DNA of 64,000 nucleotides from Leptospira ainlahdjerensis. GTDB taxonomy: Bacteria; Spirochaetota; Leptospiria; Leptospirales; Leptospiraceae. Where the stretch lies: contig NZ_JAFFPU010000003.1 of the NCBI RefSeq assembly GCF_016919175.1, positions 46,219 to 110,218 of the forward strand, read 5' to 3'. The notes beneath the pieces were generated by a model. That model was not told the origin of the DNA. It was given only the letters and a program-made list of their open reading frames with translations, and searched no databases. Below are positions 24,540-40,380 of this stretch, one piece after another (position 1 is the first letter of the stretch; the number at the start of each line of letters is the position of its first letter). The position numbers and the translations under genes were made by a program.

Positions 24540-25766
24540 ATGGCAATTTATTCTTACGTTGCATTCAACAAAAAAGGAAAAGAAGAAAAGGGAATCATCG
24601 ACGCGGCTTCCCTTCAAGCGGCTCGTTCGAAGTTAAAGAACAAGGGACTTTACGTTCGCAATATCTCCGAAGATTCCGAAAAAAAAGACCGGGAACTTTT
24701 TCCATTCTTAGCAAAATATTTTTATAGAATTCCTCGAAAAGAGGTCGGGCTTTTTTCTAGACAACTCGCGACCTTACTTGGCGCGGGAATTCCTCTCGAC
24801 AAATCTCTCGCGAGCATCGTAGAACAAACCGATAACCAGAACTTTCGAAAAGTTTTGACCGGAATGCAAGCCAGCATCACCGAAGGTTCTTCCTTATCCG
24901 AAGCGATGAAAAAACATCCGGACGTGTTTCCGAGTCAGTTTCCTTCTCTCGTCGCGGTAGGAGAAAAAACGGGAGATTACGAAGCCACCTTAACTCGACT
25001 CGCCGAACTGGAAGAGAAGTCGAGCGAGCTCAAGGCAAAAGTCCAAGTCGCAATGGTTTATCCCTTTATCATGGGTTCTCTTTCCATCTTCGTAACGATC
25101 TTTTTATTGACCGTGGTCATTCCTCAGATTCAGGAATTGTTTTTGCAGTTCGACGCAAAACTTCCTTTGATCACTCGAATCGTAATTGGTGTTTCCGATA
25201 TTCTCATAGGATTTTGGTGGCTTCTTCTTGCGTTGGGTTTTGGCGGAATCGTTGGCTTTATCTATTATAAAAACACTCCACAAGGAAAACGAAACTGGGA
25301 CGAATTTATTCTGAAGGTCCCGATTTTGGGCTCTTTGGCTCGTAAGGTTTTAGTCAGTAGCTTTGCAAGAAACATCGGCATTCTTTTGAGCAATCGAGTT
25401 CCTTTGATCACAACTCTTTCCATCGTGGAACGTATCGTGGATCATTCCATCTTCGGGGAAGAAATCAAAAACGCGGTGGATCGAATCAAGGAGGGAGAAA
25501 AACTATCGGCTTCTTTTAGCGGATCCGTGATTCTTCCCCAGATGGTGATCGGTATGATCGCCGCCGGAGAGGTTTCGGATCGGGTTCCCGAAATGATGAA
25601 CAAACTCGCGGATATTTACGATACCGAAGTGGATACCGCGATTAAAACGATGACACAATCGATGGAACCGCTCATGATTGTGGTAATGGGTCTTCTCATT
25701 GGAACGATTATGGCCTCGATCATGGTCCCAATGTACAACTTGACGCAGCAACTTCAAAATATATAA
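24540..25766 (+). CDS. gspF: Type II secretion inner membrane protein GspF
   Basis: Polytopic platform protein that interacts with GspE and GspL. It has 408 residues: an N-terminal Rossmann-like segment, two T2SSF domains (GLFSRQLATLLGAGIPL and ARNIGILLSNRVPLITTL), and three hydrophobic segments near residues 170-195, 215-245 and 375-400. It is 5 nt downstream of gspE. Confidence 0.95.
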   Translation: MAIYSYVAFNKKGKEEKGIIDAASLQAARSKLKNKGLYVRNISEDSEKKDRELFPFLAKYFYRIPRKEVGLFSRQLATLLGAGIPLDKSLASIVEQTDNQNFRKVLTGMQASITEGSSLSEAMKKHPDVFPSQFPSLVAVGEKTGDYEATLTRLAELEEKSSELKAKVQVAMVYPFIMGSLSIFVTIFLLTVVIPQIQELFLQFDAKLPLITRIVIGVSDILIGFWWLLLALGFGGIVGFIYYKNTPQGKRNWDEFILKVPILGSLARKVLVSSFARNIGILLSNRVPLITTLSIVERIVDHSIFGEEIKNAVDRIKEGEKLSASFSGSVILPQMVIGMIAAGEVSDRVPEMMNKLADIYDTEVDTAIKTMTQSMEPLMIVVMGLLIGTIMASIMVPMYNLTQQLQNI

Positions 25767-25787
25767 TTTAGAATAAGGAGAATTCAA

Positions 25788-26264
25788 TTGAATCTGTCCA
25801 AATTAAAAAGAAAATACAGAAAAGGTCTCACACTGATAGAACTCGCTGTTGTCGTGATCATCTTAGGAGCGCTCATCGCTTTGGTTTATTCCAACTTTCG
25901 TCCGGGTGAAATCAGCGACGATACCGCGGCATTAAAACTTAAAAAAGACGCCTACGAGTTACAGTCTCATTTGGAAAGATACGCACAACGATACGGCTCT
26001 TATCCGAGCGATGAACAAGGACTCGAAGCTTTAGTGGAAAAACCGACTACGGGAGAAGTTCCTGAAGATTGGAAACCGATCCTGAGTAAAAAAGGCGCGA
26101 TCAACGATCCTTGGGGCACTTCTTACAAACTAAAGAGGGATGCAGGCGGGGACGTTCAATTATTCACCTTAGGTAAAGATAAAAAAGAAGGCGGAGAAGG
26201 CAAAAATGCTGACTTCAACATTCTCAACGAAGACGAATATCCTTCCGACTTCCGCAGAAAATAA
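25788..26264 (+). CDS. gspG: Major pseudopilin GspG
   Basis: The main subunit of the periplasmic pseudopilus. It has 158 residues with a type IV prepilin leader (RKG) followed by LTLIELAVVVIILGALIAL; the residue after the cleavage Gly is Leu rather than the usual Phe, and Glu at +5 is present. The GspG-specific C-terminus (YPSDEQGLEALVEKPTTG ... WGTSYKL) includes Ca-binding-type acidic residues. It starts with TTG at 25788, with AAGGAG upstream. Confidence 0.94.
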   Translation: MNLSKLKRKYRKGLTLIELAVVVIILGALIALVYSNFRPGEISDDTAALKLKKDAYELQSHLERYAQRYGSYPSDEQGLEALVEKPTTGEVPEDWKPILSKKGAINDPWGTSYKLKRDAGGDVQLFTLGKDKKEGGEGKNADFNILNEDEYPSDFRRK

Positions 26265-26285
26265 AATTCCTTCGCCTTTCCGGTT

Positions 26286-26858
26286 ATGAAAACAAGAAAT
26301 ATCCGGAAAGGATTTACCCTGATCGAGTTGATCGTGGTGATCGCGATCCTCGCGGGGCTAATTAGTATTCTTGCAACTACCGCGGCGAATTTCATCGTTC
26401 CGTCCGGCACCGACGCGGCACAAACTCTTAAACAAGCGGCTGAATTTTGTTATCGCAAATCGATTCTTACAAATACGACCATGGTTTTGGAATTGGACAT
26501 TGAAAACGATACTTACACCGTAAAAAAACTCGTCCGAGACGAAAGCGGAATCAAAGAAGTATTGGTCTTCAAACCGCAAAAACTTCCATACAATTCCGAA
26601 ATCATAGATATCACCGACATTCGCGGCTTTCGTTATACAAAAGGAATCGTCAAGGTTCCGTTTACTTATCTAGGAATCGCCGCAGACTACAGTGTTCACT
26701 TAGGAAACGACCCGTCTATCTATCGGACTTTGATCATCTATCGTTACGGAGGGAAGGTTTCGGTCTTGGAAGGAGAACAATTCCACACTTCTTCCAATCT
26801 TGCAAACGATAAGAATTGGAAAGAACAACAGGATGAAAACGAACAGCAACAACCTTAA
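26286..26858 (+). CDS. gspH: Minor pseudopilin GspH-like
   Basis: A 190-residue prepilin-like protein with leader RKG and FTLIELIVVIAILAGLISI, Glu +5 intact. Position after gspG and its length match GspH, though the globular part is divergent. It ends in a Gln/Glu-rich tail (EQQDENEQQQP). It overlaps the next gene by 26 nt. Confidence 0.8.
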   Translation: MKTRNIRKGFTLIELIVVIAILAGLISILATTAANFIVPSGTDAAQTLKQAAEFCYRKSILTNTTMVLELDIENDTYTVKKLVRDESGIKEVLVFKPQKLPYNSEIIDITDIRGFRYTKGIVKVPFTYLGIAADYSVHLGNDPSIYRTLIIYRYGGKVSVLEGEQFHTSSNLANDKNWKEQQDENEQQQP

Positions 26859-27381
26859 ATTCTTATCCAGCCGAAAACGGTTTCGAAATTCTTTTCGTAA
26901 AGGTTTCAACTTGATCGAGGTTTCCATCGCACTCGCGTTAGCCGGCATTGCGATGACATACACTTATATGGTTATTTCTAACGGAATCAGACAACAAAGA
27001 CTCGCCGCCGTGTTGTCAAACGCGGTTCACCTCGCAAAAATTAAGATGGCTCAGATCGATTCAGTCTCGGTTCTTCAATCCGACAATACATCCGGAGAAA
27101 TTCCCGGTTATCCAGGTTATAGTTTTAAAACGCAGATCGGAGAAGAGGATATGGATCTTCTCAAACTCGCGGGTAAGGAAGGTAAAAAACCGGAAGACCT
27201 TTTGGGCGGAAGAGATTCCGAGATGAACAAGCTGATTATGCGAAGATCCGGTCAAGCGAATCAGGGCTCTTCCACAGCCGGAATCATCCGGGTCTTTCGA
27301 ATCAAAGTCACGATCAATTATCCCACCGGAAGCGGCACCGAGTCTTATACCGCGGAAACGTTCAAATCGGCTCAGTATTAA
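26833..27381 (+). CDS. gspI: Minor pseudopilin GspI-like
   Basis: I choose the ATG at 26833 (182 residues), although the frame is open to 26800. A 24-residue basic leader ends in RKG, followed by FNLIEVSIALALAGIAM, with Glu +5. GspI is one of the tip-complex pseudopilins with GspJ and GspK, which follow. The leader is long for this class but positively charged throughout. The gene overlaps gspH. Confidence 0.8.
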   Translation: MKTNSNNLKFLSSRKRFRNSFRKGFNLIEVSIALALAGIAMTYTYMVISNGIRQQRLAAVLSNAVHLAKIKMAQIDSVSVLQSDNTSGEIPGYPGYSFKTQIGEEDMDLLKLAGKEGKKPEDLLGGRDSEMNKLIMRRSGQANQGSSTAGIIRVFRIKVTINYPTGSGTESYTAETFKSAQY

Positions 27382-27989
27382 AATGAAAAATACCCGTTCA
27401 AAATTCTTTCGCAAAGGATTTACTTTGATCGAAATTTCGATCGTAGTAATGATTTTGGGAGTGATCTTTACCGGAATTTTTTCTACCTATTACACGGCTC
27501 TGAAAATTTCCAGAGAGTCCTCTTCTCCGGGGGGGGCCTCGAAAAGAGACATTTTGCTCGCCATGGAAAACGTTCGTAGTACGATTTCAATGGCTTACTT
27601 TCACCAAACACAAAGAAGATTGATCTTCCTGGGAAAAAACGACGGAAGGGGAGTCGATCGTAAAGATCGTTTGGACTTTGCGGCGACTCATCCCAACTCG
27701 GAAGAAACTTCGATGCCGGAAGTCAGAGAAGTCGGATTCTATCTCAAACCGATGCCCGAAGAACCGAATTACAATTATCTCATTCGAAGAGAAGACGAGA
27801 TGGTGGACCGTTATCCGAAATCGGGTGGAACCGAATACAGGCTGTTAAGTCATGTAAAAAGTTTCCAACTCAAGTATTCCAGAACGGGCGCTAAATGGGA
27901 GGACGAATGGGATTCTAAACTGACAAAGGTTTTGCCGAGACTCATTCGTATCGAGATGATCGTAAATTCCGGAAAAAAGGAGGTTCGTT

Positions 27990-29162
<1,173 letters not shown>

Positions 29163-29167
29163 AAGTA

Positions 29168-30795
<1,628 letters not shown>

Positions 30796-30801
30796 ATCAT
30801 T

Positions 30802-31326
30802 ATGCTCGAAAAATTAGAACCCAGAGAAAGGTTGATCGTACTCGGTGGAATCGGCGCGATTCTACTTCTAATCGTATTTTTGGCAGTTCAGAAGATCGTA
30901 AACATTCGTCAAGGTCTGACGGAAAGAGTTCAGGATTCGAGAACAGCTCCCGTAAAACTCGATAAGATCATTCAGGAATTCAACGACTTTCGTTCGCTCG
31001 ATTCTTCCGGAGGTGATTCCGACGTTAGCGCCATCTATGCAAAACTCGACGAAATTTTCCTGAGATACGGTTTAAAAGAAAAAATTTCTACGATGAAAGA
31101 TTCGTATGCGATCGAAGATAAAAAATACAAACGAACTACGATCGATATCAATTTTAGATCAGTCACGCTGGACAATATCTTTCGATTCGTCTATGATATC
31201 GAAAAAAATAAAATGATCAATGCGAGAGTGGAGTATCTCAACTTTAGAAAACCGTTTCAGGGAAAAGAAGTTTATGACGTGAACCTAAAATTGTCGAGCT
31301 ATAGTCGAGAAGGCAACAAACGATGA
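30802..31326 (+). CDS. gspM: Type II secretion protein GspM-like
   Basis: A 174-residue protein with one membrane segment (about 12-30; LIVLGGIGAILLLIVFLAVQ), a short coiled stretch and a small periplasmic domain. The position after GspL and the shape (N-terminal anchor, ferredoxin-like periplasmic part) fit GspM or PilO; sequence similarity alone is weak. It overlaps the next gene by 4 nt (ATGA). Confidence 0.75.
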   Translation: MLEKLEPRERLIVLGGIGAILLLIVFLAVQKIVNIRQGLTERVQDSRTAPVKLDKIIQEFNDFRSLDSSGGDSDVSAIYAKLDEIFLRYGLKEKISTMKDSYAIEDKKYKRTTIDINFRSVTLDNIFRFVYDIEKNKMINARVEYLNFRKPFQGKEVYDVNLKLSSYSREGNKR

Positions 31327-32237
31327 AAAAAGAAGAAGAATTTCAGGAAGAAACAGCCCTCACACCCGAGGAAGAAGAATTCTTAACTCTGGAACTTCAA
31401 GAAGAGGAAGAAGAGGCGACACCTCGGTTTACTCTCAAACAAAAACTCTATCTGATAGGAACCGGCGTTTTTTCTTTTTTCATCTTTACGATTCTACTTT
31501 TTCCATTGGATGAAATCATACGCAGTTCTTTGAATACATCCTCTGCAAAGACCGGAACCATCATCAACTTCCGCGATCTGAGCATTTCCATTTTAGGGAA
31601 TGTGACTTTAGATACTTTGGAGATTACGACTCCTTCCAATCTGAAAATTAAATCCGAAGAAACGGTTCTAAAAACTTCGCTCTTCGGACTTATGAAACGT
31701 AAGTTCGACGGAAAGTTCAAAATTGTATCTTTGAAGATCGATACTGAGAACGGTCCTTTTGCGAAAATTCCCAGAATCGAAGGTCAGGGAAAATTTGAAA
31801 ATTTAGACTTGGGAATCGCGAGAATGGCCGGAAATTTCGATATTGAAATTCCCGGCGGCTCTTCCGGTATGATTCTGGAACTCCCGGAAATTCCTCTCCT
31901 CGGCGAACTCAAAAACATTACGATTAAGAAATTTTTAACAAAACTAAATCTGAAGGACGGAAATCTTATCTTTAACGATTTTACTCTGGATACGTCGATT
32001 GCTCGTTTTGATATCACCGGAAACATTCGTTTATCCGAAAGTATTCAATTCTCTCAACTCAATCTGAGAATTTGTCTAGAATTGGATCGAAACTTTGCTT
32101 TGGAAAGACAGGACATTGAAGATATGCTGACCCTTTTAGAAAAACAGGGCGGGGGGAAGTGTATCCCTTTGATGGGAACCATCGGAAAACCGGAAGCCAA
32201 GATTCCGGGTTTATCGGGGCCACCCGCAACTCCTTAA
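31323..32237 (+). CDS. gspN: GspN-like inner membrane protein
   Basis: A 304-residue protein with a strongly acidic cytoplasmic N-terminus (Glu-rich, about residues 1-38), one membrane segment (about 45-64) and a large beta-rich periplasmic region similar in layout to the GspN/AsmA-like family. It ends the gsp run. The GspN name is supported by position and topology more than by residue matches. GspO is not in the window. Confidence 0.7.
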   Translation: MKKEEEFQEETALTPEEEEFLTLELQEEEEEATPRFTLKQKLYLIGTGVFSFFIFTILLFPLDEIIRSSLNTSSAKTGTIINFRDLSISILGNVTLDTLEITTPSNLKIKSEETVLKTSLFGLMKRKFDGKFKIVSLKIDTENGPFAKIPRIEGQGKFENLDLGIARMAGNFDIEIPGGSSGMILELPEIPLLGELKNITIKKFLTKLNLKDGNLIFNDFTLDTSIARFDITGNIRLSESIQFSQLNLRICLELDRNFALERQDIEDMLTLLEKQGGGKCIPLMGTIGKPEAKIPGLSGPPATP

Positions 32238-32335
32238 GAGTTGAAATCATACAAGAGTTAGCAATTCGGTTCAAAACGAATCCGAGAACACAAAACGACG
32301 GTCTTTCGTTTTTAGAATTCTTATTTATAGACCTG

Positions 32336-32917
32336 ATGCAAAAATTTGTTCTTAAAAAGAGTCTCATTCTTTTACCGCTTTTGTTCTTTCCTTTCTGCTA
32401 TTTTCAACCGCATACTCCTCCTTCCAAAAAACAGTGGAACGAATTTCGAAAACTTCCCCGAAATCAAAAGGAAATTCTCGCTTTGGAAAAATTTCTTCGA
32501 GAGCACAAAGTTTTGAACGTGGTTCCGATCGAACAACTTCTTAGGCAAGGCACGGATTGGAGACAAACGGAAAGTCAACCTTTCGCGATTCCACCTCGAG
32601 ATTTATGGCCAAACATTTTACCAACCTTGAAAGTGATCCGCGATTTGATTCTTCCCCAGGTCGGTCCTGTGACCGTCGTTTCCGGTTTTCGAGAAGCGGA
32701 GTACAACAACAAGGCCGGAGGAGCCAAATCCAGTCGACATCTTCAATTTTCCGCGTTAGATATGATTCCCGACCGGGAAATCGACAGAGTTCATTTAAAA
32801 GGAAAACTTTTAGTCCTTTGGCAAAAAGAAGGCCCTGCTCGAAAGATTGGAGTCGGATTGTATTCTCGAAACCGATTTCATATCGATACGCTCGGTTTTC
32901 GCAAGTGGGAAAAGTAA
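32336..32917 (+). CDS. M15-family (VanY/DD-carboxypeptidase-like) peptidase
   Basis: A 193-residue exported protein; I start it at ATG 32336, where a signal segment begins (MQKFVLKKSLILLPLLFFPFC; Cys21 could be lipidated but the site is poor). The M15 zinc motifs are visible: His135 and Asp142 in SRHLQFSALD and His182 in FHID. Such enzymes cut D-Ala cross-bridges in peptidoglycan. Its last 37 codons recur, broken, at 34802-34911. Confidence 0.82.
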   Translation: MQKFVLKKSLILLPLLFFPFCYFQPHTPPSKKQWNEFRKLPRNQKEILALEKFLREHKVLNVVPIEQLLRQGTDWRQTESQPFAIPPRDLWPNILPTLKVIRDLILPQVGPVTVVSGFREAEYNNKAGGAKSSRHLQFSALDMIPDREIDRVHLKGKLLVLWQKEGPARKIGVGLYSRNRFHIDTLGFRKWEK

Positions 32918-32925
32918 AACCTCGA
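32816..32925. repeat. Left copy of a 110-bp imperfect direct repeat
   Basis: This copy covers the last 34 codons, the stop and 8 nt after the M15 peptidase gene. It matches 34802-34911 with no gaps and, by my count, 16 mismatches. It bounds the left side of the DUF1565 gene region. Confidence 0.8.
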
Positions 32926-33455
32926 GTCCTCTCTTGCAAAACAATTCTCTGTTAAAACTTGGACTTTTTCTTAAATCGTTACGAACGGTTCTACCGCGAG
33001 AAGTCAATAATCCAGTCTACAATTGCCTCTTCCAAAGCTGACAGGAAAACAAGTCAGAAATCCCTTATATAAAAATTGGAAATCATAGTCCAGTTTTGAT
33101 ATATTCAAAAAATAGAAACGATTCTAAATACGTTTTGATAAACATTAATAAATATTAATTCACTTCTTAATGAACGCTTGGAGTTGACACAAATAATCTT
33201 TCACTCAAATTCAATACGATATAAGTATAAAGAGCTAATAAAATAAATTAACTGATAATCCTTTCAAGTTAAAAAACTAATATTGATTTAGTTTGAATAT
33301 TAAACACTTTTAGAATTTGAATTTTTTAAAACATTCGATTCCAAAAAGGAAACTTTTTTTATTTTTGTGAAAATTGTCACAATAAATATGTTATCTGAAT
33401 CAACGCGGCGACAAGAAGACATTCTTTATCATCGCTCATCAATCAGGAGAAAACA
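32918..33455. other. AT-rich intergenic region
   Basis: No gene is supported here. After about 33060 the sequence is much richer in A and T than its surroundings, with runs such as ATTAATAAATATTAAT. Near its right end there is a palindromic regulator site (33365-33382), and a ribosome site AGGAG about 9 nt before the next ATG. Confidence 0.75.
33365..33382. promoter_or_regulatory. CRP/FNR-like palindrome upstream of the DUF1565 gene
   Basis: TTGTGA-AAATTG-TCACAA: a perfect 6-bp inverted repeat with 6-nt spacer, containing the core TGTGA-N6-TCACA of CRP-type sites. It is 73 nt before the start codon of the lipoprotein gene at 33456. Leptospira encodes CRP/FNR-family proteins, but which one could bind here is unknown. 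Confidence 0.5.
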
Positions 33456-34490
33456 ATGAAACGATTTTTTTTACTCTGCCTTAGCATGATCTTACTGTTA
33501 GGTGACTGCTCCAATGAAAAAGAAGGAAGAGAATCCGACCTAACGCTGCTATCCGGAATCATTGACCCAACGGATTTAAGAATTCTTAATCCTGATAGCT
33601 ATAACTCCCAACTAATCCTTATCCGAACTCCCATCTATGTAAGCAAAACAACCGGAAATGACAGTTGGCCTGGATCGCAGACTGCGCCTCTTCGAACCAT
33701 CACGAAGGCGTTAGCTTTAGCCGACGGCCAAAATAACATCTACATTGCTCCCGGTGAATACTCCGATCGCACCGGTGAAAAATTCCCGATTCGAATTCCA
33801 GATGGGGTCTCTTTGATCGGAGATGAATTAGGGAGAGGCCTTGGTTTTTCAATACATTATGGTGAGAAATTCGAGGATATGCCCGTTCCGAAGCCCACTA
33901 CGATTCAGTTTTATGGAGATGATCTTGCGGAAGCCATCCAACCGGGTAAAAATTCGACAATCGCTGGATTTAATTTACCAAATCCGATTGCTTTGAGAAC
34001 CTACAACGTTAAAATTCGAAACAATACGTTACCTCAAGGAATCGGAATTTTTAATACAGATAGCAGTAGCAAACCCTCCGGTGGACATTGGGTCAGCGGA
34101 AATTTCATCGGGTCCCAAAAAGCACCAGACTATAACGACTCAGTTGGTATCTTCTTTGAAGAAACTACAGATGAAAATAAAGTTGAAAACAATAGGATCT
34201 ATCGAAACCGATATGGGATTGTTATCCGGCCTGGTGCTAAAGTAGATTTAGGCGGAGGTGCCAGAAGAAGCGTTGGTAACAACATTATTTCCTGTAGCTT
34301 AGAGATAGACTTAACACTTTTAGTCGAACCAGGAAATCGACTTTACGCCGCAAATAATCGGTGGGATCACGATGTTCCAACGTATTCTATCGGATCTACT
34401 TACAAACCAGGAATCGATATCTATGCCCCGCCTCCATACGGCACTATCGATATTGGAGGATATTCTTTAGCTCCTAGTCCTTGCAACTGA
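33456..34490 (+). CDS. DUF1565 beta-helix putative lipoprotein
   Basis: A 344-residue exported protein with a hydrophobic signal (MKRFFLLCLSMILLLGDC); Cys18 may be lipidated, though Asp at -1 is unusual. A DUF1565 domain starts near residue 68: YVSKTTGNDSWPGSQTAPLRTITKALA, then IYIAPGEYSD. Repeated short strands with N-x-I/V and G-I-x patterns continue as a right-handed beta-helix (VENNRIYRNRYGIVIRPGA), like surface polysaccharide-binding or lyase folds. No catalytic set could be picked out. It is preceded by AGGAG and followed by a hairpin. AT-rich flanks and repeat copies on both sides suggest an accessory gene. Confidence 0.82.
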   Translation: MKRFFLLCLSMILLLGDCSNEKEGRESDLTLLSGIIDPTDLRILNPDSYNSQLILIRTPIYVSKTTGNDSWPGSQTAPLRTITKALALADGQNNIYIAPGEYSDRTGEKFPIRIPDGVSLIGDELGRGLGFSIHYGEKFEDMPVPKPTTIQFYGDDLAEAIQPGKNSTIAGFNLPNPIALRTYNVKIRNNTLPQGIGIFNTDSSSKPSGGHWVSGNFIGSQKAPDYNDSVGIFFEETTDENKVENNRIYRNRYGIVIRPGAKVDLGGGARRSVGNNIISCSLEIDLTLLVEPGNRLYAANNRWDHDVPTYSIGSTYKPGIDIYAPPPYGTIDIGGYSLAPSPCN

Positions 34491-34534
34491 TCATTTTTGT
34501 AGGATTCATTCTTTTAGAACTTAACGAGGAATAA

Positions 34535-34562
34535 ACGACCTTTCCACCTATAGAAAGGTCGT
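34535..34562 (+). terminator. Hairpin downstream of the DUF1565 gene
   Basis: Perfect 10-bp arms ACGACCTTTC and GAAAGGTCGT with an 8-nt loop, 45 nt after the stop codon. It is not followed by a clear U-run, so strength is uncertain. Confidence 0.55.
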
Positions 34563-34649
34563 AATCAATTCCTAATATCTCCAAAATTCAGACCCAATTG
34601 AATCAAAATATCGATGTCGTCAGTTAAGTTACCCTAAATTCAGGATAAC

Positions 34650-34681
<32 letters not shown>

Positions 34682-34801
34682 TAGGAATTGAAACGAAAAG
34701 CGCGGTCGCGAGCTTATTTCGCTATGGAATTTGCGAGCGATTCGCCCAAACTTTCTTTCTTACACCGAACTCACATTCACGAAAGAAATCGTCTTTTTAT
34801 C

Positions 34802-34911
34802 TTTTGGCAAAAGACTGGCCCTGCTCGAAAGAGTGGAGTCGGATTGTATTCTCAAAGCCGATTCAGTATTGATTCGCTCGGATTTCGCAAGCGGAAAAAG
34901 TAAAACCTCGA
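34802..34911 (+). pseudogene. Truncated second copy of the M15 peptidase 3' end
   Basis: Corresponds to the last codons of the M15 gene at 32336-32917. The reading still encodes FWQKTGPARKSGVGLYSQSR and ends at the same stop, but the upstream peptidase domain is missing and the last zinc His is Ser (FSID for FHID). The reading frame continues leftward into unrelated sequence, so I treat it as a remnant. It is also the right copy of the direct repeat. Confidence 0.75.
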
Positions 34912-34921
34912 TTTCGCTTTT

Positions 34922-34959
34922 AAAAAAGAATGGCCTTGAATGAAAACACATCCAAGGCC
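34922..34959 (-). terminator. Intrinsic terminator for nrdJ
   Basis: On the minus strand a 7-bp stem GGCCTTG/CAAGGCC with a 14-nt loop is followed by ATTCTTTTTT. It lies 68 nt beyond the nrdJ stop. Confidence 0.65.
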
Positions 34960-35026
34960 GATTCAATTTTACAAACGCAAATGAAAGAACATTCTTTATT
35001 TGCGTCCTTGACTTAGAAGGTCGGAA

Positions 35027-38626
<3,600 letters not shown>

Positions 38627-38834
38627 AAATTTGCTCTCAGACTCCGTAAGACTAGTAAGAAGGGATTATGTCACTCTAAGAAAAAGGAAAAATGATCCAA
38701 AGCTTTTTTTGGCTCTCCTTTCACCGAAGTTTCAAAATTTTTCCTACAAAAAGTTGTAAAAACGCGGCCCAATGCGACAAATTAAGGTTGCGTGCTTACC
38801 CCTTTTTGAAAATATAGGCCTAACTACCGAGGAT

Positions 38835-38912
<78 letters not shown>

Positions 38913-39447
38913 CCTTTCTATCGCCTCAGCCTACACCGGCAATATTCCCTTCTTTGGTTCTTCTTAGACGAAGTTTCCAAACCTTTGGTCCCAAAAAACT
39001 TCTCTTTTGTTTAGTGTTTTTACAAAAAGAATCCCCGAAGATCCGCGAATTTTCCTTTCGAGAGATTGTTCTCAAATTTGCGAAAGCCGAAATCGAGGAG
39101 GATCAAAAAAGGTATATTCCAAAAATTGAATTTTGGGTTTGCCCAATCTGGAATTTGAAAATTATCAAAGTTAGGCTTTTCGTTTGAGGAGGTATTTTTT
39201 AGAATTCTTACTAGAGGCTTCTTTTCGACCTGCAATTTTTTTTGTCAGTTGCTCAACATCCCGGAACTCAGGTAACGACCTGGATTTCGCTTCTAAAATT
39301 TTCGTTATCTTCTTGGATTTGGATCCGAAAAAATTTTCCGAGATGAAACCTTACGATCTACGAATCCCGGAAAATCAAATCTTAACCGCTATATCCGACG
39401 TTACTCATCATTGCTTGGACACGGGGGCCAAAGATCTCAGAAGGATC
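38913..39447. other. Intergenic region after tRNA-Asn, no gene seen
   Basis: About 530 nt between the tRNA and the end of the cytochrome gene. Open frames of about 100 codons exist but lack ribosome sites, recognisable domains and neighbours' codon use. I see no integrase or duplicated tRNA end here. Confidence 0.6.
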
Positions 39448-40380
39448 TTACGGTTCATTTTTTGCCGGTTTGATGGATTTTAAAAATTTAAAAATCGCTC
39501 TGAGTTCTCCGTCAGACATAGAAGCATAGGCTTCCCAGGGCATATGACTGTGAGCAATCGATCTTCCCTGACGAAAGCGCGCCAAAAATTCCTTCTCGGT
39601 CCATTTTGTTATCCGTCCTTCCGCGTGCGGAGTTAGGTTCGGAGGGGTCAGAGTTTCTTTACTCGGATCCGGATCTTTCATCGGAGCTCCTCCGGCAAAA
39701 GGTTCTCCTATGTATTCTCCGATGAGATTTCTTTTCGTATGACAGCCGCTGCAATTGGCGACGCTGTTTGCCAAATATTCTCCGTAAACAATGCTTTCCT
39801 CAGCCTTTATCGATTTTAACACTTCACCTTTAGGACCGACCGGTTTTACAACGAAGGCTTTTAAAAACTTTCCGATCGGATTGAGTTCGTGTTTTGGAAC
39901 CCGATTCTGAACGGGTCTGAGGCTTCTTAAAAAGGAAATAATCGCCGAAAGATCCTCGTCGCTCGTATTGTGAAACGGCATAAAATCGAATAAAACCGTT
40001 TGATCGGGACGAACTCCGTAACGAAGGGACCTTGCGATTTCCGCATCCGAAAAACTACCGATTCCGGTTTCTATATCGGGAGTTATATTCGGGGAATAAA
40101 AATTTCCTACCGGCAATTCGAACTTAACACCACCCGAGAGATTCGGTCGTCCATCGGTTTTAGAGGAATCGACATCTAAGGTTTTGTGGCAATCCACACA
40201 ATGAGCCGCGCCATAGGCAAGTCGTTCGCCGCGTTTGATTACGGCGGGGTCCTTCGACGCTTTTATGTCCGGATAAGGCGCCTCATATTTTAAGTTTTGT
40301 CGCAACGCCGTCGCGATCACACAAACCAAGAGGATCGATAAAAAAACAGCTCCGGTCCACTTCAGGATTTTCAATAACAT
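39448..40380 (-). CDS. Membrane-anchored di-haem cytochrome c
   Basis: A 310-residue protein with an N-terminal membrane anchor (about 8-27) and two c-type haem sites: CVDCH (61-65) and CSGCH (210-214). Candidate distal Met ligands are in FMPFHN and SHMPWEAY. Both halves resemble the cytochrome c subunits of membrane-bound alcohol or aldehyde dehydrogenases and related di-haem proteins. No dehydrogenase is adjacent, so the redox partner is unknown. A periplasmic electron-transfer role is inferred. Confidence 0.88.
   Translation of the reverse strand: MLLKILKWTGAVFLSILLVCVIATALRQNLKYEAPYPDIKASKDPAVIKRGERLAYGAAHCVDCHKTLDVDSSKTDGRPNLSGGVKFELPVGNFYSPNITPDIETGIGSFSDAEIARSLRYGVRPDQTVLFDFMPFHNTSDEDLSAIISFLRSLRPVQNRVPKHELNPIGKFLKAFVVKPVGPKGEVLKSIKAEESIVYGEYLANSVANCSGCHTKRNLIGEYIGEPFAGGAPMKDPDPSKETLTPPNLTPHAEGRITKWTEKEFLARFRQGRSIAHSHMPWEAYASMSDGELRAIFKFLKSIKPAKNEP

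Noticed and set aside
34688..34903. 71-codon open frame covering the M15 fragment
   Set aside because: Only its last 34 codons have homology; the first part is unrelated, so it is more likely a chance fusion of a remnant to upstream sequence than a gene.
39184..39483. 99-codon open frame
   Set aside because: No ribosome site or family; it overlaps the end of the cytochrome gene on the other strand.
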